Shown here: positions 16,798 to 26,450 of the stretch, piece after piece | Position numbering within the stretch: the first letter of the stretch is position 1 | Layout of the letters: every line of letters begins with the position of its first letter | Assembly: GCA_050013875.1 (NCBI GenBank) | Contig: JBEKEK010000013.1 | Coordinates: 1 to 64,000, forward strand | From: Trebonia sp050013875 | GTDB lineage: Bacteria; Actinomycetota; Actinomycetes; Streptosporangiales; Streptosporangiaceae | Direction of reading: 5' to 3' | DNA length: 64,000 bases | Made by a program: the position numbers and the translations under genes | Notes under the pieces: generated by a model | Told to the model about the DNA's origin: nothing | The model's database searches: none | Seen by the model: the letters and a program-made list of their open reading frames with translations, nothing else

Positions 16798-17355
16798 CTA
16801 CCGGCCGGGTGATTGGGGCGCCACCTCGCCGCGCAGCAGTGAGCCGATCCACATGTCCACCCGCATACCGTCGCGGAGCAGGCGTCGTTTGCGCAACGTC
16901 GCCTCGACGCGGAATCCGGCCTTCTCCGCGACCCGGCGAGAGGCGACGTTGCCAGCCTGGCAGCGCCATTCGATGAGCTCGAGGCCGGCCTTCATGACGC
17001 CCCATTGGCAGAGTGCCCGGGCAGCGGTGGTGGCGACGCCGCGATTGCGGGCGCGGGGATCGACCCAGTACCCGATCTCGGCCGCGCCGGGCTCGGCAAG
17101 GCGCAGGCCGACCCGCCCAAGGCGGGCGGCCGTGACCGCATCCTCGACGAGAAAATCAGCCCGCCGGGCGCCGTCACCGCCCTCGATGTACTCCTGCTCG
17201 ACGAGGGAAGCCGCGTCTTCGAGCCGGTAGGGCGAAGGGATTGGCAAGAAGCGCTGTACTACCGGGTCCGTCAATACCTCGTAGACCCACGGGATGTCGG
17301 CGGAAGTGAACGGGCGCAGTGTCAGCCACCCAGCTTCAATCGGTTGCCGGTCCAT
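16798..17355 (-). CDS. GNAT family N-acetyltransferase (RimJ/RimL type)
   Basis: The 185-residue protein shows the acetyl-CoA-binding strand-loop-helix IGYWVDPRARNRGVATTAAR (R-x-x-G-x-A). NVASRRVAEKAGFRVEATLR is typical of RimJ/RimL-like enzymes that acetylate N-terminal or amino groups of proteins and small molecules. Its start ATG 17355 lies inside the 3' end of the LacI gene (34-bp overlap), so it is co-translated with the operon above. Substrate unknown. Confidence 0.88.
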   Translation of the reverse strand: MDRQPIEAGWLTLRPFTSADIPWVYEVLTDPVVQRFLPIPSPYRLEDAASLVEQEYIEGGDGARRADFLVEDAVTAARLGRVGLRLAEPGAAEIGYWVDPRARNRGVATTAARALCQWGVMKAGLELIEWRCQAGNVASRRVAEKAGFRVEATLRKRRLLRDGMRVDMWIGSLLRGEVAPQSPGR

Positions 17356-18446
17356 AACATCATTCTTCCAGGGATGCTATTTCCGGCGACAGGGGCCGGT
17401 GCTGTCGTTTCCCTGATGATGAGGCGTGTCTGGCAGAACTCCACCGAGCTGCCTGGCGCATCTTCGGCCATCAGCTTGATGGCGAGCGATACGGCCTTGT
17501 AGCCCATGTCGAACATAGGCTGGCGGACCGTGGTCAGTGGCGGTGCGAGGTACCTGGCGAACGTGTCGTCGAAGCCGACGACGGACAACTGCTCAGGTAC
17601 CCGGATTCCTTTCGCGTACAAGGCCTGCATGGCCCCCGCGGCCACCAGGTCGGAGACGGCGAATACCGCGGTCAGGTCGGGCGCCTGACTGAGCAGGCGC
17701 CGCATGTACGCGGCGCCGGCCTCGAGCCCTCCCCATCCGCCTTGCTCTCGTGGGTAGCGGCCGAGCACGATGTGTGCGCTGTCGACCGCCAGGCCGCACG
17801 CTTCAAGCGCGTCGCGGTACGCGTCGAACCGTTCCCTCGGAATATCGGCTCCCGGGATATTGGCTGCCTGGTCGCTACCGTGCGGGAACGGCTCTCCCAG
17901 GAACCCGATCTTGCGGTGCCCGAGGCTGAGCAGGTGGCGCACCGCTTCCATCGCGGCCGCGTGATTGCCGACGACGACGGCCGAGGCGGTGTCGCAGAGG
18001 CGTCGTCCGATCTCTACCGCGCGGACACCGGCGTCGACGGCGAGCAGGACATTGTCGCCCTGCATCGCAGTGGTGAAGATGATGCCGTCGACACGGCGCT
18101 TGAGCAGCGTCTCGACGCATTCTCGTTCCCGGTCGGCATTGCCATGCGCGTTGAAGAGCAGCACGTTGAATCCATGCTCGGCGGCTGCCTGCTCGGCCCC
18201 GATGACGATCTCGCCGACGAAGGGGTGCGAGAGCTCGCCGTGCAAGATGAGGCCGATGGTTACGGTTTTCTGGCGCCGTAGTTCCTGGGCGACGGCATTG
18301 AGCCGGTAGCCGCTCTCGCGCAGGGCCTCTTCGACGTGTCCGCGTGCGTGCGCTGAAACGTACCCGTTGCCGTGCAGGACACGGGAAACCGTCGCGGTGG
18401 ACACGCCGGCCAGTGCCGCGACATCTTTCAGGCGCACCTCCCGCAT
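17322..18446 (-). CDS. LacI family transcriptional regulator
   Basis: The 374-residue regulator starts at ATG 18446. It has the LacI DNA-binding head (LKDVAALAGVSTATVSRVLHG, hinge to about residue 60) and a periplasmic-binding-protein-like effector domain (TIGLILHGELSHPFVGEIV, DGIIFTTAMQGDN, LSVVGFDDTFARYLAPPLTT). The usual ligands are sugars or small metabolites. Its start overlaps the alpha/beta hydrolase stop by 19 bp, making it the seventh gene of the ABC importer operon. It is the obvious candidate to control that operon. The C-terminus (about 15 residues after VAGNS) is longer than typical. Confidence 0.92.
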   Translation of the reverse strand: MREVRLKDVAALAGVSTATVSRVLHGNGYVSAHARGHVEEALRESGYRLNAVAQELRRQKTVTIGLILHGELSHPFVGEIVIGAEQAAAEHGFNVLLFNAHGNADRERECVETLLKRRVDGIIFTTAMQGDNVLLAVDAGVRAVEIGRRLCDTASAVVVGNHAAAMEAVRHLLSLGHRKIGFLGEPFPHGSDQAANIPGADIPRERFDAYRDALEACGLAVDSAHIVLGRYPREQGGWGGLEAGAAYMRRLLSQAPDLTAVFAVSDLVAAGAMQALYAKGIRVPEQLSVVGFDDTFARYLAPPLTTVRQPMFDMGYKAVSLAIKLMAEDAPGSSVEFCQTRLIIRETTAPAPVAGNSIPGRMMLWTGNRLKLGG

Positions 18447-19414
18447 AACGGAATCATAGGGGGAGGGCGGCAGCCTGGTTTGACCGCCGCGTCCCGGCTG
18501 AGGGCGTGCCGCGCGGCTTCGGCGCACCAGCCGACCGCGTCCCGCGCATCGGGGGCGGCGGCCAGGAGGTGGAAGAATCCGTGACTGGCGCGGGGGTAGT
18601 TGCGCAGGCGTGCAAGCACGCCCGCATTGGCCAGCCTGCTGGCATATCGTTCGCTCTCGGCGCGGAGGATGTCGCGCCCGGCCGTGATGAGCAGGGCGGG
18701 CGCGAGACCCGCCAGCGAGGGGGCACGCATGGGCGACGCCTCAGGTGCCAGCCGCTGGGCGGGTTCAGGCGCGTATTCCTGCCAGATGTACCGCAGGTTG
18801 TCACGCCAGTCGACGCCGAGCGCCTCCGGATCGCCGGGATCGGAGTTCCGTTCCGCGAATTCCTCGCGGTACTGGGCGTCCAGGTCTCCGTCGAGGACCG
18901 GATAGACAAGCATCTGGAGTGCGAGCGCGAGTCCCTGATCGTGGGCGCGAAGCGCCGCGGCGGCCGCGAGGTTGCCGCCGGAGCTATCGCCGCCGACCGC
19001 GACCTGGCCGAACTGGCCTCCCGCCCAGCAGATCGCGTTCCATGCGTCGTCCAGGGCCGCCGGGTAGCGATGTTCCGGTGCGCGCCGGTAATCGACGGAG
19101 AGCACCGCGCAGCCGATCCGGTTGGCGAGGGCGCGGGCCAGGGGATCTTGGCTGACCGGGCTGCCAAGCATCCACGCACCGCCGTGCAGCCAGACAAGCA
19201 CGCCTTTCCGGTATCGGTCGGGCCAGTAAAACCATGCGGGGACACCCCGAGCGCTGATCTTGGTTACCGAGGCCACCGCTTCAGGTTCACCCGCGCCCGC
19301 CAGCGATACGGCCTCCTCCTCCTGGCGCAGCTCCGCGATATCGCGTTCCCACATGGGCCGCCTCAGTGCGGGGGCGGTCAACCCGGCCGACGGCGGTGAT
19401 GAGACGGGGTTCAT
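18428..19414 (-). CDS. HSL-type alpha/beta hydrolase
   Basis: The 328-residue esterase/lipase has the hormone-sensitive-lipase signature. The oxyanion loop is WLHGGAWMLG (about residue 75). The nucleophile is in GGDSSGGNLA (about 142). The acid is in AGRDILRAES and the His in ASHGFFHL. There is no signal peptide, so it acts in the cytosol on a short-chain ester or amide after import. Its ATG overlaps the stop of the beta-lactamase-like gene (ATGA), showing tight coupling in the operon. Confidence 0.9.
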   Translation of the reverse strand: MNPVSSPPSAGLTAPALRRPMWERDIAELRQEEEAVSLAGAGEPEAVASVTKISARGVPAWFYWPDRYRKGVLVWLHGGAWMLGSPVSQDPLARALANRIGCAVLSVDYRRAPEHRYPAALDDAWNAICWAGGQFGQVAVGGDSSGGNLAAAAALRAHDQGLALALQMLVYPVLDGDLDAQYREEFAERNSDPGDPEALGVDWRDNLRYIWQEYAPEPAQRLAPEASPMRAPSLAGLAPALLITAGRDILRAESERYASRLANAGVLARLRNYPRASHGFFHLLAAAPDARDAVGWCAEAARHALSRDAAVKPGCRPPPMIPLCGRCA

Positions 19415-20541
19415 GCCGCGGCCTCCAGTTGAACGCAGTGGTAGAGGGCAGTGAGCAGGGCCGCCGCGCGGGTGTCACCGGGGTCGTCGCGCAGCAGGTT
19501 CATCGCGTAAGAGAAGCCGAGCCGCTGCCGGGGCCAGCGTCCGTGTACCGATCCTCCCGCGCCGCCGTGACCGAACGCGTCCGGCACCGGCCCGAGCGTA
19601 AGCATGTCGGTTTGCAACTGGAAACCGACACCGAACGACGTCTGCCGCTCCATCAGCGGGTCGTACCGGCTGCTGAGAACCGTGGTGCCTACCCGCAGGG
19701 TCGCCGGGGAAAGGAGCTGGCCCAGGCTGGCGTAGAACCGCGCGACCGACCGTGCCGTGCCGATGCCATTGGAACTCGGAACCTCGGCTGCGTGCCAAGC
19801 GGGCTCGTTCCACGGAAAGCTGTCCGGCTGGTATCTGGGCGGATTCCCGACAGCCCGCCTGAGTGGGTCCTCGGCCAGCCGCCGGTCCCCGACGGAGGTC
19901 CAGGTCGGCGCCAGTTCGACGGTCGATATCCGTGGTCCGGCCCCTGGCGGAAGGCCGATCCACAGTTCGAGGTCCAGCGGGCGGGCGATCTCCTCGGCGA
20001 AGAACTGGCCGATCCCGCGTCCGTCGACGCGGCGCAATAGTTCGCCGCAGAGCCAGCCGAAGGTGACGGCGTGGTAGGTGCGGGTGGCCCGGGGATCGAC
20101 GCTTCGCGGCTGGCTGGCGAGCAGGGTCGCCATCCGGCGTCCGTCGGTTGCCTCTTGCCAGGTCACCGGGACGTCCAATCCGGGCAGGCCGGCCGTGTGC
20201 GTGACGAGGTGCCGGACTAGCACGTCCGACTTGCCCGCGGCCGCGAACTCCGGCCAGTACCGTGCGACCGGCGATTCCAGTGCGAGTTGACCCCGCTCGA
20301 TGAGCAGCAGCACGCAGGCGGCTACGAGTCCCTTGGTGCCGGAGAACAGGATCTGGAGCGTATCCGCGGCCCAGGCCCGTGCGCTCGCACGGTCGGCGAT
20401 TCCGCCCCAGATGTCCACCAGCGGCTCATCATCACGCATGACGGCGAACGAGGCACCCAGGTCGCCCCGCACGGTGAAATTGCGGCTGAACTCCTCGGCC
20501 ACCTGCCCGAACCCGGGTGCCACGTATCCGTTCAGCTGCAC
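19411..20541 (-). CDS. Beta-lactamase-fold serine hydrolase (family VIII esterase-like)
   Basis: The 376-residue protein starts at GTG 20541, three bases after the ATPase stop, with GGAGAAG upstream. The catalytic S-x-x-K is in LFSGTKGLVAAC (about residue 70). A Tyr motif TYHAVTFGWLCGELL lies at about 175, and FGHGGAGGS near the C-terminus replaces the KTG box. It lacks a signal peptide, so it is a cytosolic esterase or amidase rather than a penicillin-binding protein. Its position between the ABC importer and a second hydrolase suggests that it processes the imported compound. Confidence 0.88.
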   Translation of the reverse strand: MQLNGYVAPGFGQVAEEFSRNFTVRGDLGASFAVMRDDEPLVDIWGGIADRASARAWAADTLQILFSGTKGLVAACVLLLIERGQLALESPVARYWPEFAAAGKSDVLVRHLVTHTAGLPGLDVPVTWQEATDGRRMATLLASQPRSVDPRATRTYHAVTFGWLCGELLRRVDGRGIGQFFAEEIARPLDLELWIGLPPGAGPRISTVELAPTWTSVGDRRLAEDPLRRAVGNPPRYQPDSFPWNEPAWHAAEVPSSNGIGTARSVARFYASLGQLLSPATLRVGTTVLSSRYDPLMERQTSFGVGFQLQTDMLTLGPVPDAFGHGGAGGSVHGRWPRQRLGFSYAMNLLRDDPGDTRAAALLTALYHCVQLEAAA

Positions 20542-20543
20542 CG

Positions 20544-21656
20544 CTACTTCTCCTCTCCACGCAGCGCGCCTTCGACGACGTTCGCGCGACCGGGATCGGT
20601 GGGAACGGCTTCCACGTTGACCAGCGTGTCCGGGACTGCTGAGCGGACAACGGGCCGGGCATGCCCCGCCAGCGCGATCTTCTCCCGCCATTGCGGCCAC
20701 TGGTGGCAGGCGACCTCGCCGCCGCCCTGAGCCGACTGCCGCGCTGGGGGTTCGGTCCAGCAGAGGTTGACCGCGAACGGGCACCGCGCGGCGAAATTGC
20801 ACCCCTTGCCGCTAGCCTGGTGCCGCTGCGCCGATTCCGCCAGCGAAAGTACCGCCTCGGTCGCGTGCCGCTGCCGCTGTGAGCGCGGGTCCGGGACCGG
20901 CGAGGCCTGGTGCAGCATGCGGGTGTAAGGATGGGCGGGCTGTCCGGATACCAGCTCAGCGGGGCCGGTCTCCATCACCCGCCCCCGGTACATGACCACG
21001 ACGCGGTCGCAAAGATAGCGCACGACTTCCAAGTCATGGGAGATGAAGAGATAGCTCACCCCGGCACCGGCCTGGAGTTCCCGCAACAGGTTGAGGATCT
21101 GCGCCTGGGCGGACAGGTCAAGGGCGCTGAGAGGTTCATCGAGAATCACCAGCCGAGGCGACAGCATCAATGCCCTGGCGATGGCAACCCGCTGCCGCTG
21201 CCCGCCGGACAGCTCCCTGGGATAGCGGTCAGCCGTCCCCTCCGGGAGTTGCACCCGCTCAAGCATCCCGCGCACCCGCGTCCGCACCAGGGCGGCGTCT
21301 TTCTCACCGTAGGCCTGGAGGGGCTCGGCCAGCGTGCGGCCGACCGTGCGGGACGGGTTCAGGCTGCTGTACGGGTCTTGGAAGACGAGCTGGACCTGGC
21401 GGTAAAGACGTCGCCGCCCGGCAGCGTCAAGGCCGGTGACGTCCCGACCGCCAAAGAGCACCTCACCCGAACGGATCGCGGTCAGCCCGAGGATGGCCCG
21501 TGCGATGGTGGTCTTGCCTGACCCGGACTCGCCGACGACCCCGACGGTCTCGCCGGGGGACACGGCGAAGCTCACGTCGTCGACCGCGACACTGACTGCC
21601 CGCCGGCGACGGTACTCCACCGACAGTCCGCGGACTTCCAGCAGGGGTGCTGTCAT
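20544..21656 (-). CDS. Peptide/oligopeptide ABC transporter ATP-binding protein (DppF/OppF type)
   Basis: The 370-residue ATPase has Walker A GESGSGKTTIAR, signature LSGGQRQRVAIARAL and Walker B LVILDEPLSAL. The oligopeptide-type C-terminal region (HPYTRMLHQASPVPDP, Cys-containing CNFAARCPFAVNLCW) is present. Such Cys clusters bind a Fe-S cluster in some Opp/Dpp ATPases. Its start overlaps the stop of the fused permease-ATPase gene (ATGA). A roughly 60-residue tail after CHQW is longer than usual. It pairs with the ATPase half of the upstream fusion. Confidence 0.93.
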   Translation of the reverse strand: MTAPLLEVRGLSVEYRRRRAVSVAVDDVSFAVSPGETVGVVGESGSGKTTIARAILGLTAIRSGEVLFGGRDVTGLDAAGRRRLYRQVQLVFQDPYSSLNPSRTVGRTLAEPLQAYGEKDAALVRTRVRGMLERVQLPEGTADRYPRELSGGQRQRVAIARALMLSPRLVILDEPLSALDLSAQAQILNLLRELQAGAGVSYLFISHDLEVVRYLCDRVVVMYRGRVMETGPAELVSGQPAHPYTRMLHQASPVPDPRSQRQRHATEAVLSLAESAQRHQASGKGCNFAARCPFAVNLCWTEPPARQSAQGGGEVACHQWPQWREKIALAGHARPVVRSAVPDTLVNVEAVPTDPGRANVVEGALRGEEK

Positions 21657-23608
21657 CGGGCGTTCACCTCATCGCGTACGACCTGTTCGGTGTGCAGGCA
21701 CCGTGCCTGCCGGCCGGCACCGTGCTCGGTCAGGAGTACTGGCCCCGCTTGGCACGCGTCATCGGCGAACCCGCACCGGGGAGCGAAACGGCATCCGGCC
21801 GGCCACGCCCCCGGCTGGACAACACGGCCGGAGAGCGCATTGATCGGCTGCCCCGCACGGGCCAGCGAAGGGTGGGATCGCAGCAGGCCCAGGGTGTATG
21901 GATGCAGCGGACGGTCGAACAGGTCCTGGGCGCCGCCGCGCTCAACGATCTGACCCGCATACATCACCATGGTCCGGTCGCAGATATCCGCCACTACGCC
22001 CCAGTCGTGGGTGATCAGCAGGATGGCCATGCCGGTCTCGCGCTGAAGCCGACGCAGCAGGGCCAGCATCTCGGCCTGCACGGTGACGTCCAGGGCGGTC
22101 GTGGGCTCATCGGCGATGAGCAGTTTTGGCCTTCCGGCAAGGGCGAACGCGAGCGCCACCCGCTGAGCCATCCCGCCGGACAACTCGTGCGGGTAGGAGC
22201 GTACGGTCCGCGGCGGATCCGGCAGTTCCACCTGGCGCAGCAGATCGACCGTACGGGCCCGTGCGGTCGAGCGTGGCACCCGGTCGTGGCGGCGGATCAC
22301 CTCGGAGAGCTGGCTGCCCACCGTGAAGCAAGGGTCCAGGCTGGCCTGTGGTTCTTGTGAGACGTACGCGAGCGCTGACCCGCGCAGGCGGCCGAATTCG
22401 CTATCGGGCATCCGCAACAGGTCGTGGCCTGTCATCTGAGCCTCTCCGGCGGCTACCGCGAGGCTTCCCGGCAGCAGGCGCAGGACTGCGAGGGCGGTCA
22501 CGGTCTTGCCGCAGCCGGACTCGCCCACCAGCCCGACGGTTTCCCCGGGGAACACATCGAAGTTGACGGAGTCGACGACCAGCGTCTGTCCTGCCTGCCC
22601 TGGCCGGGTTACCGACAGCCCGCGCACAGAAAGCAGCGCGGCGTCGGCCACCGGGGACGCTCCGGGCTGGGATGCCGGGGCGGCGGACCTGGCGGCGTCG
22701 CGGGAGAACGCCCGGCGGCCAGCGGGTACGGGGGCGGTGTCCGCCATGGCCGCCGCGTCACGTACCGCGTCCCCGAGGAGCCCGAAGGCCAGGATGGTGA
22801 TGGCGATGAGCGCTCCCGACGGGACCAGGAGCCATTCTTGCTGCTCGATCACGGTGGATGCCTCCGCGACCATCCCGCCCCACGTGGGCGCGCTGGCGCT
22901 GGCGGTCAGCCCCAGGTAGGCCAGGCCCGTCTCGAAGAGCAGTGCATAGGCGGCGAAGATCGAGGCCTGGACGATGATCGGCCCGGTGACCCGTGGCAGC
23001 ACGTGGCGGCGGACGACCTGCAACGGTGACAGGCCGGTGAGGCGTCCCGCGGTGACATAAGGCTCTTCCCTGACCTTCAGGGTGGCGGCGCGTACCACGC
23101 GGAGCATCGAGGGCGCCCCGAGCAGGCCGAAGACCAGCATGGCGGCGTTTTCGTTGCCGGGAACCACGGCGAGCACGACGAGAATGATGATGATCGGCGG
23201 AATGGCCATGACCATCTCCGCCCCACGGCTGAGCGCGCGGTCCGCCCCGCCGCCGCGGTACCCGGCGGCCAGGCCCAGTGGCACGCCGAGCGCGAGAACG
23301 ACGGCCAGCCCTTCGGCGACGGACAGCAGGCTGCGCCGGCCGCCGTAAAGCAGCCTGCTCAGAACATCCCTGCCCAGGGTGTCTGTGCCGAGCAAGTGAT
23401 GCGCGCTCGGACCGGACAGAACGTTGGCCAGGTCCTGCGTCCCTGGGTTGTCCGGGGCGATCAGCGGAGCCGCCGCGCACGCCAGGACCAGGAGCAGGAG
23501 GAACGTCGCCGCGCCGACTCCCGCGGGCTGGCCCAGGAACCGGCGGGCGAACGAATGCCGCTGGGCGGCGCCCGGATCGGATTGCGGCAGAGGCTGGACG
23601 GCGCTCAT
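21653..23608 (-). CDS. Fused ABC permease (DppC-like) and ATP-binding protein (DppD-like)
   Basis: The 651-residue protein joins two normally separate subunits. Residues 1-285 are a DppC-type permease: first helix about 30-50, LLGTDTLGRDVLSRLLYGG, and the EAA loop TAGRLTGLSPLQVVRRHVLP. After a roughly 35-residue Ala/Pro/Arg linker, residues 320-651 are a DppD-type ATPase with Walker A GESGCGKTVTA, signature LSGGMAQRVALA, Walker B LLIADEPTTALD and the C-terminal Cys cluster CRFAPRCGFADDAC. No stop or frame disturbance is seen at the join, so it is a true fusion. It overlaps both neighbours by ATGA junctions and would supply half of the membrane pore and half of the ATPase dimer. Confidence 0.93.
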   Translation of the reverse strand: MSAVQPLPQSDPGAAQRHSFARRFLGQPAGVGAATFLLLLVLACAAAPLIAPDNPGTQDLANVLSGPSAHHLLGTDTLGRDVLSRLLYGGRRSLLSVAEGLAVVLALGVPLGLAAGYRGGGADRALSRGAEMVMAIPPIIIILVVLAVVPGNENAAMLVFGLLGAPSMLRVVRAATLKVREEPYVTAGRLTGLSPLQVVRRHVLPRVTGPIIVQASIFAAYALLFETGLAYLGLTASASAPTWGGMVAEASTVIEQQEWLLVPSGALIAITILAFGLLGDAVRDAAAMADTAPVPAGRRAFSRDAARSAAPASQPGASPVADAALLSVRGLSVTRPGQAGQTLVVDSVNFDVFPGETVGLVGESGCGKTVTALAVLRLLPGSLAVAAGEAQMTGHDLLRMPDSEFGRLRGSALAYVSQEPQASLDPCFTVGSQLSEVIRRHDRVPRSTARARTVDLLRQVELPDPPRTVRSYPHELSGGMAQRVALAFALAGRPKLLIADEPTTALDVTVQAEMLALLRRLQRETGMAILLITHDWGVVADICDRTMVMYAGQIVERGGAQDLFDRPLHPYTLGLLRSHPSLARAGQPINALSGRVVQPGAWPAGCRFAPRCGFADDACQAGPVLLTEHGAGRQARCLHTEQVVRDEVNAR

Positions 23609-24546
23609 GACACGCGCACCCTAGGGTCGAGCCAGGAGTAGGCCAGGTCGACCAGCAGGTTGACGACGATGACGGCGATCGTGAAATAGACCGCGACGCC
23701 CTGGATGAGCGGCAGGTCGTGCTGACTGGTCGCCTGCACGACGAGCCCGCCGAGGCCCGGCAACGCGAATACCGTTTCGACCAGCACGGTTCCGCTGAGA
23801 CTGCCGATGAAGATCAGGCCTATGACGGTGACCACCGGGATCGCCGCGTTCCGCAGCGCGTGCTTGCCGATGATCGACCGGGCCGGGACGCCCGCGGCCC
23901 GTAGCGTCCTCATGAAGGGCCGGTCAAGGACCTCTCGCATGGCATCCCTGGTCTGCTTGGCGATCACCGCGATCCCCGGCACGGCCAGGGTGATGACCGG
24001 CAGCACGATGCTGCTGAGCCACCCGCTGGGCGATTGGCTGATCGGTACATAGCCGGTGGCGGGGAACACCCTGAACGTCACCGCGAACCAGGTGACGAGG
24101 AGCAGTCCGAGGAAGAAGTTGGGGATTGCCAGGCCGACAAGGGCGATGGCGTCCACGGACTTGCCGGCCACGCCGGCCCGCAGCGCGGCCGCGACGCCGA
24201 GAAGCACGCCGATGGCGGCGGCCACCGCGGTCGAGCCGATCACCAGGGACAGCGTGACCCCCAGGCGGCTGTCGAGCAGGGAGACGACCGGCTGCTGCCA
24301 GAACAGGGACGTTCCCAGGTTCCCGTGCAGTGCGTTCCCGAGCCACCCGAAGTACCGGGTGAGCAGCGGCTCGTTCAGCCCCAGGGACTGGCGAAGCTGC
24401 AGGTACTGCGCCTGAGTCGCGTCGGCGCCGAGGATGGTCCGCGCGACGTCACCGGGGATGAGCGCCGCCAGCAGGAATGTCACCGTCGGCACGATCAGCA
24501 GAAGCGGGAGGGACAGCGCCAGCCGCCGCCCGATCACACGAAGCAT
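23605..24546 (-). CDS. ABC transporter permease (DppB type)
   Basis: The 313-residue permease has the DppB/OppB pattern: N-terminal helix LALSLPLLLIVPTVTFLLA, then RQSLGLNEPLLTRYFGWLGN with the soluble loop. The EAA-like motif is TLRAAGVPARSIIGKHALRN near residue 215. Six helices are apparent. It forms the heterodimeric pore with the permease half of the fusion protein, whose start overlaps its stop. It follows the binding-protein gene by 70 bp. Confidence 0.93.
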   Translation of the reverse strand: MLRVIGRRLALSLPLLLIVPTVTFLLAALIPGDVARTILGADATQAQYLQLRQSLGLNEPLLTRYFGWLGNALHGNLGTSLFWQQPVVSLLDSRLGVTLSLVIGSTAVAAAIGVLLGVAAALRAGVAGKSVDAIALVGLAIPNFFLGLLLVTWFAVTFRVFPATGYVPISQSPSGWLSSIVLPVITLAVPGIAVIAKQTRDAMREVLDRPFMRTLRAAGVPARSIIGKHALRNAAIPVVTVIGLIFIGSLSGTVLVETVFALPGLGGLVVQATSQHDLPLIQGVAVYFTIAVIVVNLLVDLAYSWLDPRVRVS

Positions 24547-24616
24547 TCGGTCTCACCTCGCCCTCCCGGCAGGCGCCATGCGGTCACGGCGCCTGCCGGG
24601 TCTTGGCGGGCGGTTG

Positions 24617-26311
24617 TCACCCTGCGGGCCTGATTTCGGTCATGTAGACCACGTTCCGCTGGGGCGTGGCGTTCACGCCGGTCACATCCGACTGGTAGAG
24701 CACGACCAGCGGCGTGGCGGCCACGGGCACGAACCAGGCCTGGTTGACGAGCAGCGTCTGCATCTGCTTGGCGATGGCCGGCTCCGCGTTCGCGGATGCG
24801 GCGTTCAGCTTGGCGTCCAGCGCTGTCAGCTGCGGGCTGGCGGTCTTGAAGGGGTTGAAGGCGGCCACCGGACCGTACAGGTCCGCATAGTCGAAGGCCG
24901 CGGGCAGCCGCCCGAAACTGAGCGTGGCGGCCGGATAATTGCCGCTGGACAGGGCCTGGAAGTAGGCGCCGGTGTTTGTCGTGATGTCCGGCTGTACCGT
25001 GATACCTACCGCCGACAACTGGCCCTGGAGTGCATCTGCCAGCAGGTCCTGGCCGACGGCGGCAACCGAAACAACCGGCAGGGTGAAGCCGTGCGGGTAT
25101 CCGGCGGCAGCCAGCAGTTGCTTCGCCTTGGCGGGATCATAGGGGTACGCCTGCCCGAGCGCGGCGTTGTAGCTATCCCAGCCGGGCGCGGCCATCTGTG
25201 TGATAGCGGTGGCGTATCCAGCGCCGAGCACCTTGGCCAGGGCGGGGCGGTTGATGGCGTAGTTCAGGGCCTGCCGCACCTGGACGTTGGCGAGCGGCTT
25301 GCTGATCTTGCCGCCGCGGTCCAGAATGCCCAGACCGAGCAGCAGGGTGAGCGGATCGACGTAATGAAGCCCAGATTTCTTCGCCACCGGAACGCTCGTC
25401 ACCGGCTGATCCATCGCCACCTGGACCTGTCCCGACTGCAGCGCCTCCAGCGCGGCGGTGGGGCTTGCGATAACCTTGACGACGACCTTCGACCAGTGCA
25501 CCGCTGGCTTGTCCCAGTAGTGGGGATTGGGTACGTAGGTGTAGGTCGCCCCGGGAACCGTGGCTGACGTGTCGAGCATGTACGGGCCCGCACCATCGGT
25601 CTCCCTCGTAAGCGTGCCCGCCCGCACTGCCTTCGGACTGCCGATCATGCCCAGTGCGAGGATCTGGCCGAAGACCATCTCAAGGTCCGGCGTCGGACTG
25701 CTGAACTTCAGGGTTAGCGTGAGCGGTCCGGTGACGTCGACCGACTTGAGGGTCGATAGGTAGCTGGCTCCGCCGTTGCCCGGCTTCATCTCGTGCTGGA
25801 TCCAGGTCTTGACGGCGTCGGCGTTCAGCGCGGTCCCGTCGCTGAACTTCACGCCGGAGCGCAGCTTGATGGTGAAGGTCTCGTTGTCCGGTCCGTAGCT
25901 CCAGCTCTCGGCCAGGCCCGGCGTGTAGCTGCCGTTGGCCGTCTGGACGATCAGCGGGGTGTAGGCGAAGTCGCTGAAGGTCTCGTCAGCCGGCTGGCCG
26001 ACGGCCGGGTCGAGGCTGGACGGCGCGCTCGGCGTTGCCACCGTCAGCGTGCCGTTCGCCTGCCCTGTGTTCACCAGATCCTCCGTCGTGCCGCTCCCAC
26101 TGCAGGCCGTTACCGCACCCGCCACGATGAGGGCGAGCGCTGCCGAGGCGTACCGCAGCGTCCTGAGGCTGCGCGCGCGAGTCTCAGGCACGCCGGGGCC
26201 GCGGGACTGCGGCGCGCCGGAGCCGCGGGCCGACCGGCAGCGCTCCCACGATGCGTGAGCGGCGTTCCTCCGCTGCGATATCCCCAGCAGCCGGGTCCCA
26301 TCCTGTGTCAT
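24617..26311 (-). CDS. Peptide ABC transporter substrate-binding lipoprotein (SBP family 5)
   Basis: The 564-residue protein starts at ATG 26311 behind GAGAGGAG. A basic N-terminal stretch of about 50 residues precedes the lipoprotein signal (YASAALALIVAGAVTAC, lipobox Cys about residue 70). That extension is unusually long, and a later in-frame GTG at 26191 would give a normal signal but lacks an RBS. The mature domain shows the SBP_bac_5 layout (LTVATPSAPSSLDPAVGQ, SYTPGLAESWSYGPDNETFTIKLR). It captures a peptide- or similar-sized ligand outside the membrane and delivers it to the downstream permeases. It is the first gene of the operon. Confidence 0.92.
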   Translation of the reverse strand: MTQDGTRLLGISQRRNAAHASWERCRSARGSGAPQSRGPGVPETRARSLRTLRYASAALALIVAGAVTACSGSGTTEDLVNTGQANGTLTVATPSAPSSLDPAVGQPADETFSDFAYTPLIVQTANGSYTPGLAESWSYGPDNETFTIKLRSGVKFSDGTALNADAVKTWIQHEMKPGNGGASYLSTLKSVDVTGPLTLTLKFSSPTPDLEMVFGQILALGMIGSPKAVRAGTLTRETDGAGPYMLDTSATVPGATYTYVPNPHYWDKPAVHWSKVVVKVIASPTAALEALQSGQVQVAMDQPVTSVPVAKKSGLHYVDPLTLLLGLGILDRGGKISKPLANVQVRQALNYAINRPALAKVLGAGYATAITQMAAPGWDSYNAALGQAYPYDPAKAKQLLAAAGYPHGFTLPVVSVAAVGQDLLADALQGQLSAVGITVQPDITTNTGAYFQALSSGNYPAATLSFGRLPAAFDYADLYGPVAAFNPFKTASPQLTALDAKLNAASANAEPAIAKQMQTLLVNQAWFVPVAATPLVVLYQSDVTGVNATPQRNVVYMTEIRPAG

Positions 26312-26450
26312 GACTGCTCCTCTCAGGCCGCGACCCGAAGTAACCAGCCGACGGCCGCGACGAAGCCAGCAGCGCAGGCTGGCTGCCAGCTGTTCCGCCT
26401 GGTCAGGCGGCATTGGCTACATGTGTCATCGATACCACATCGATGGGACA

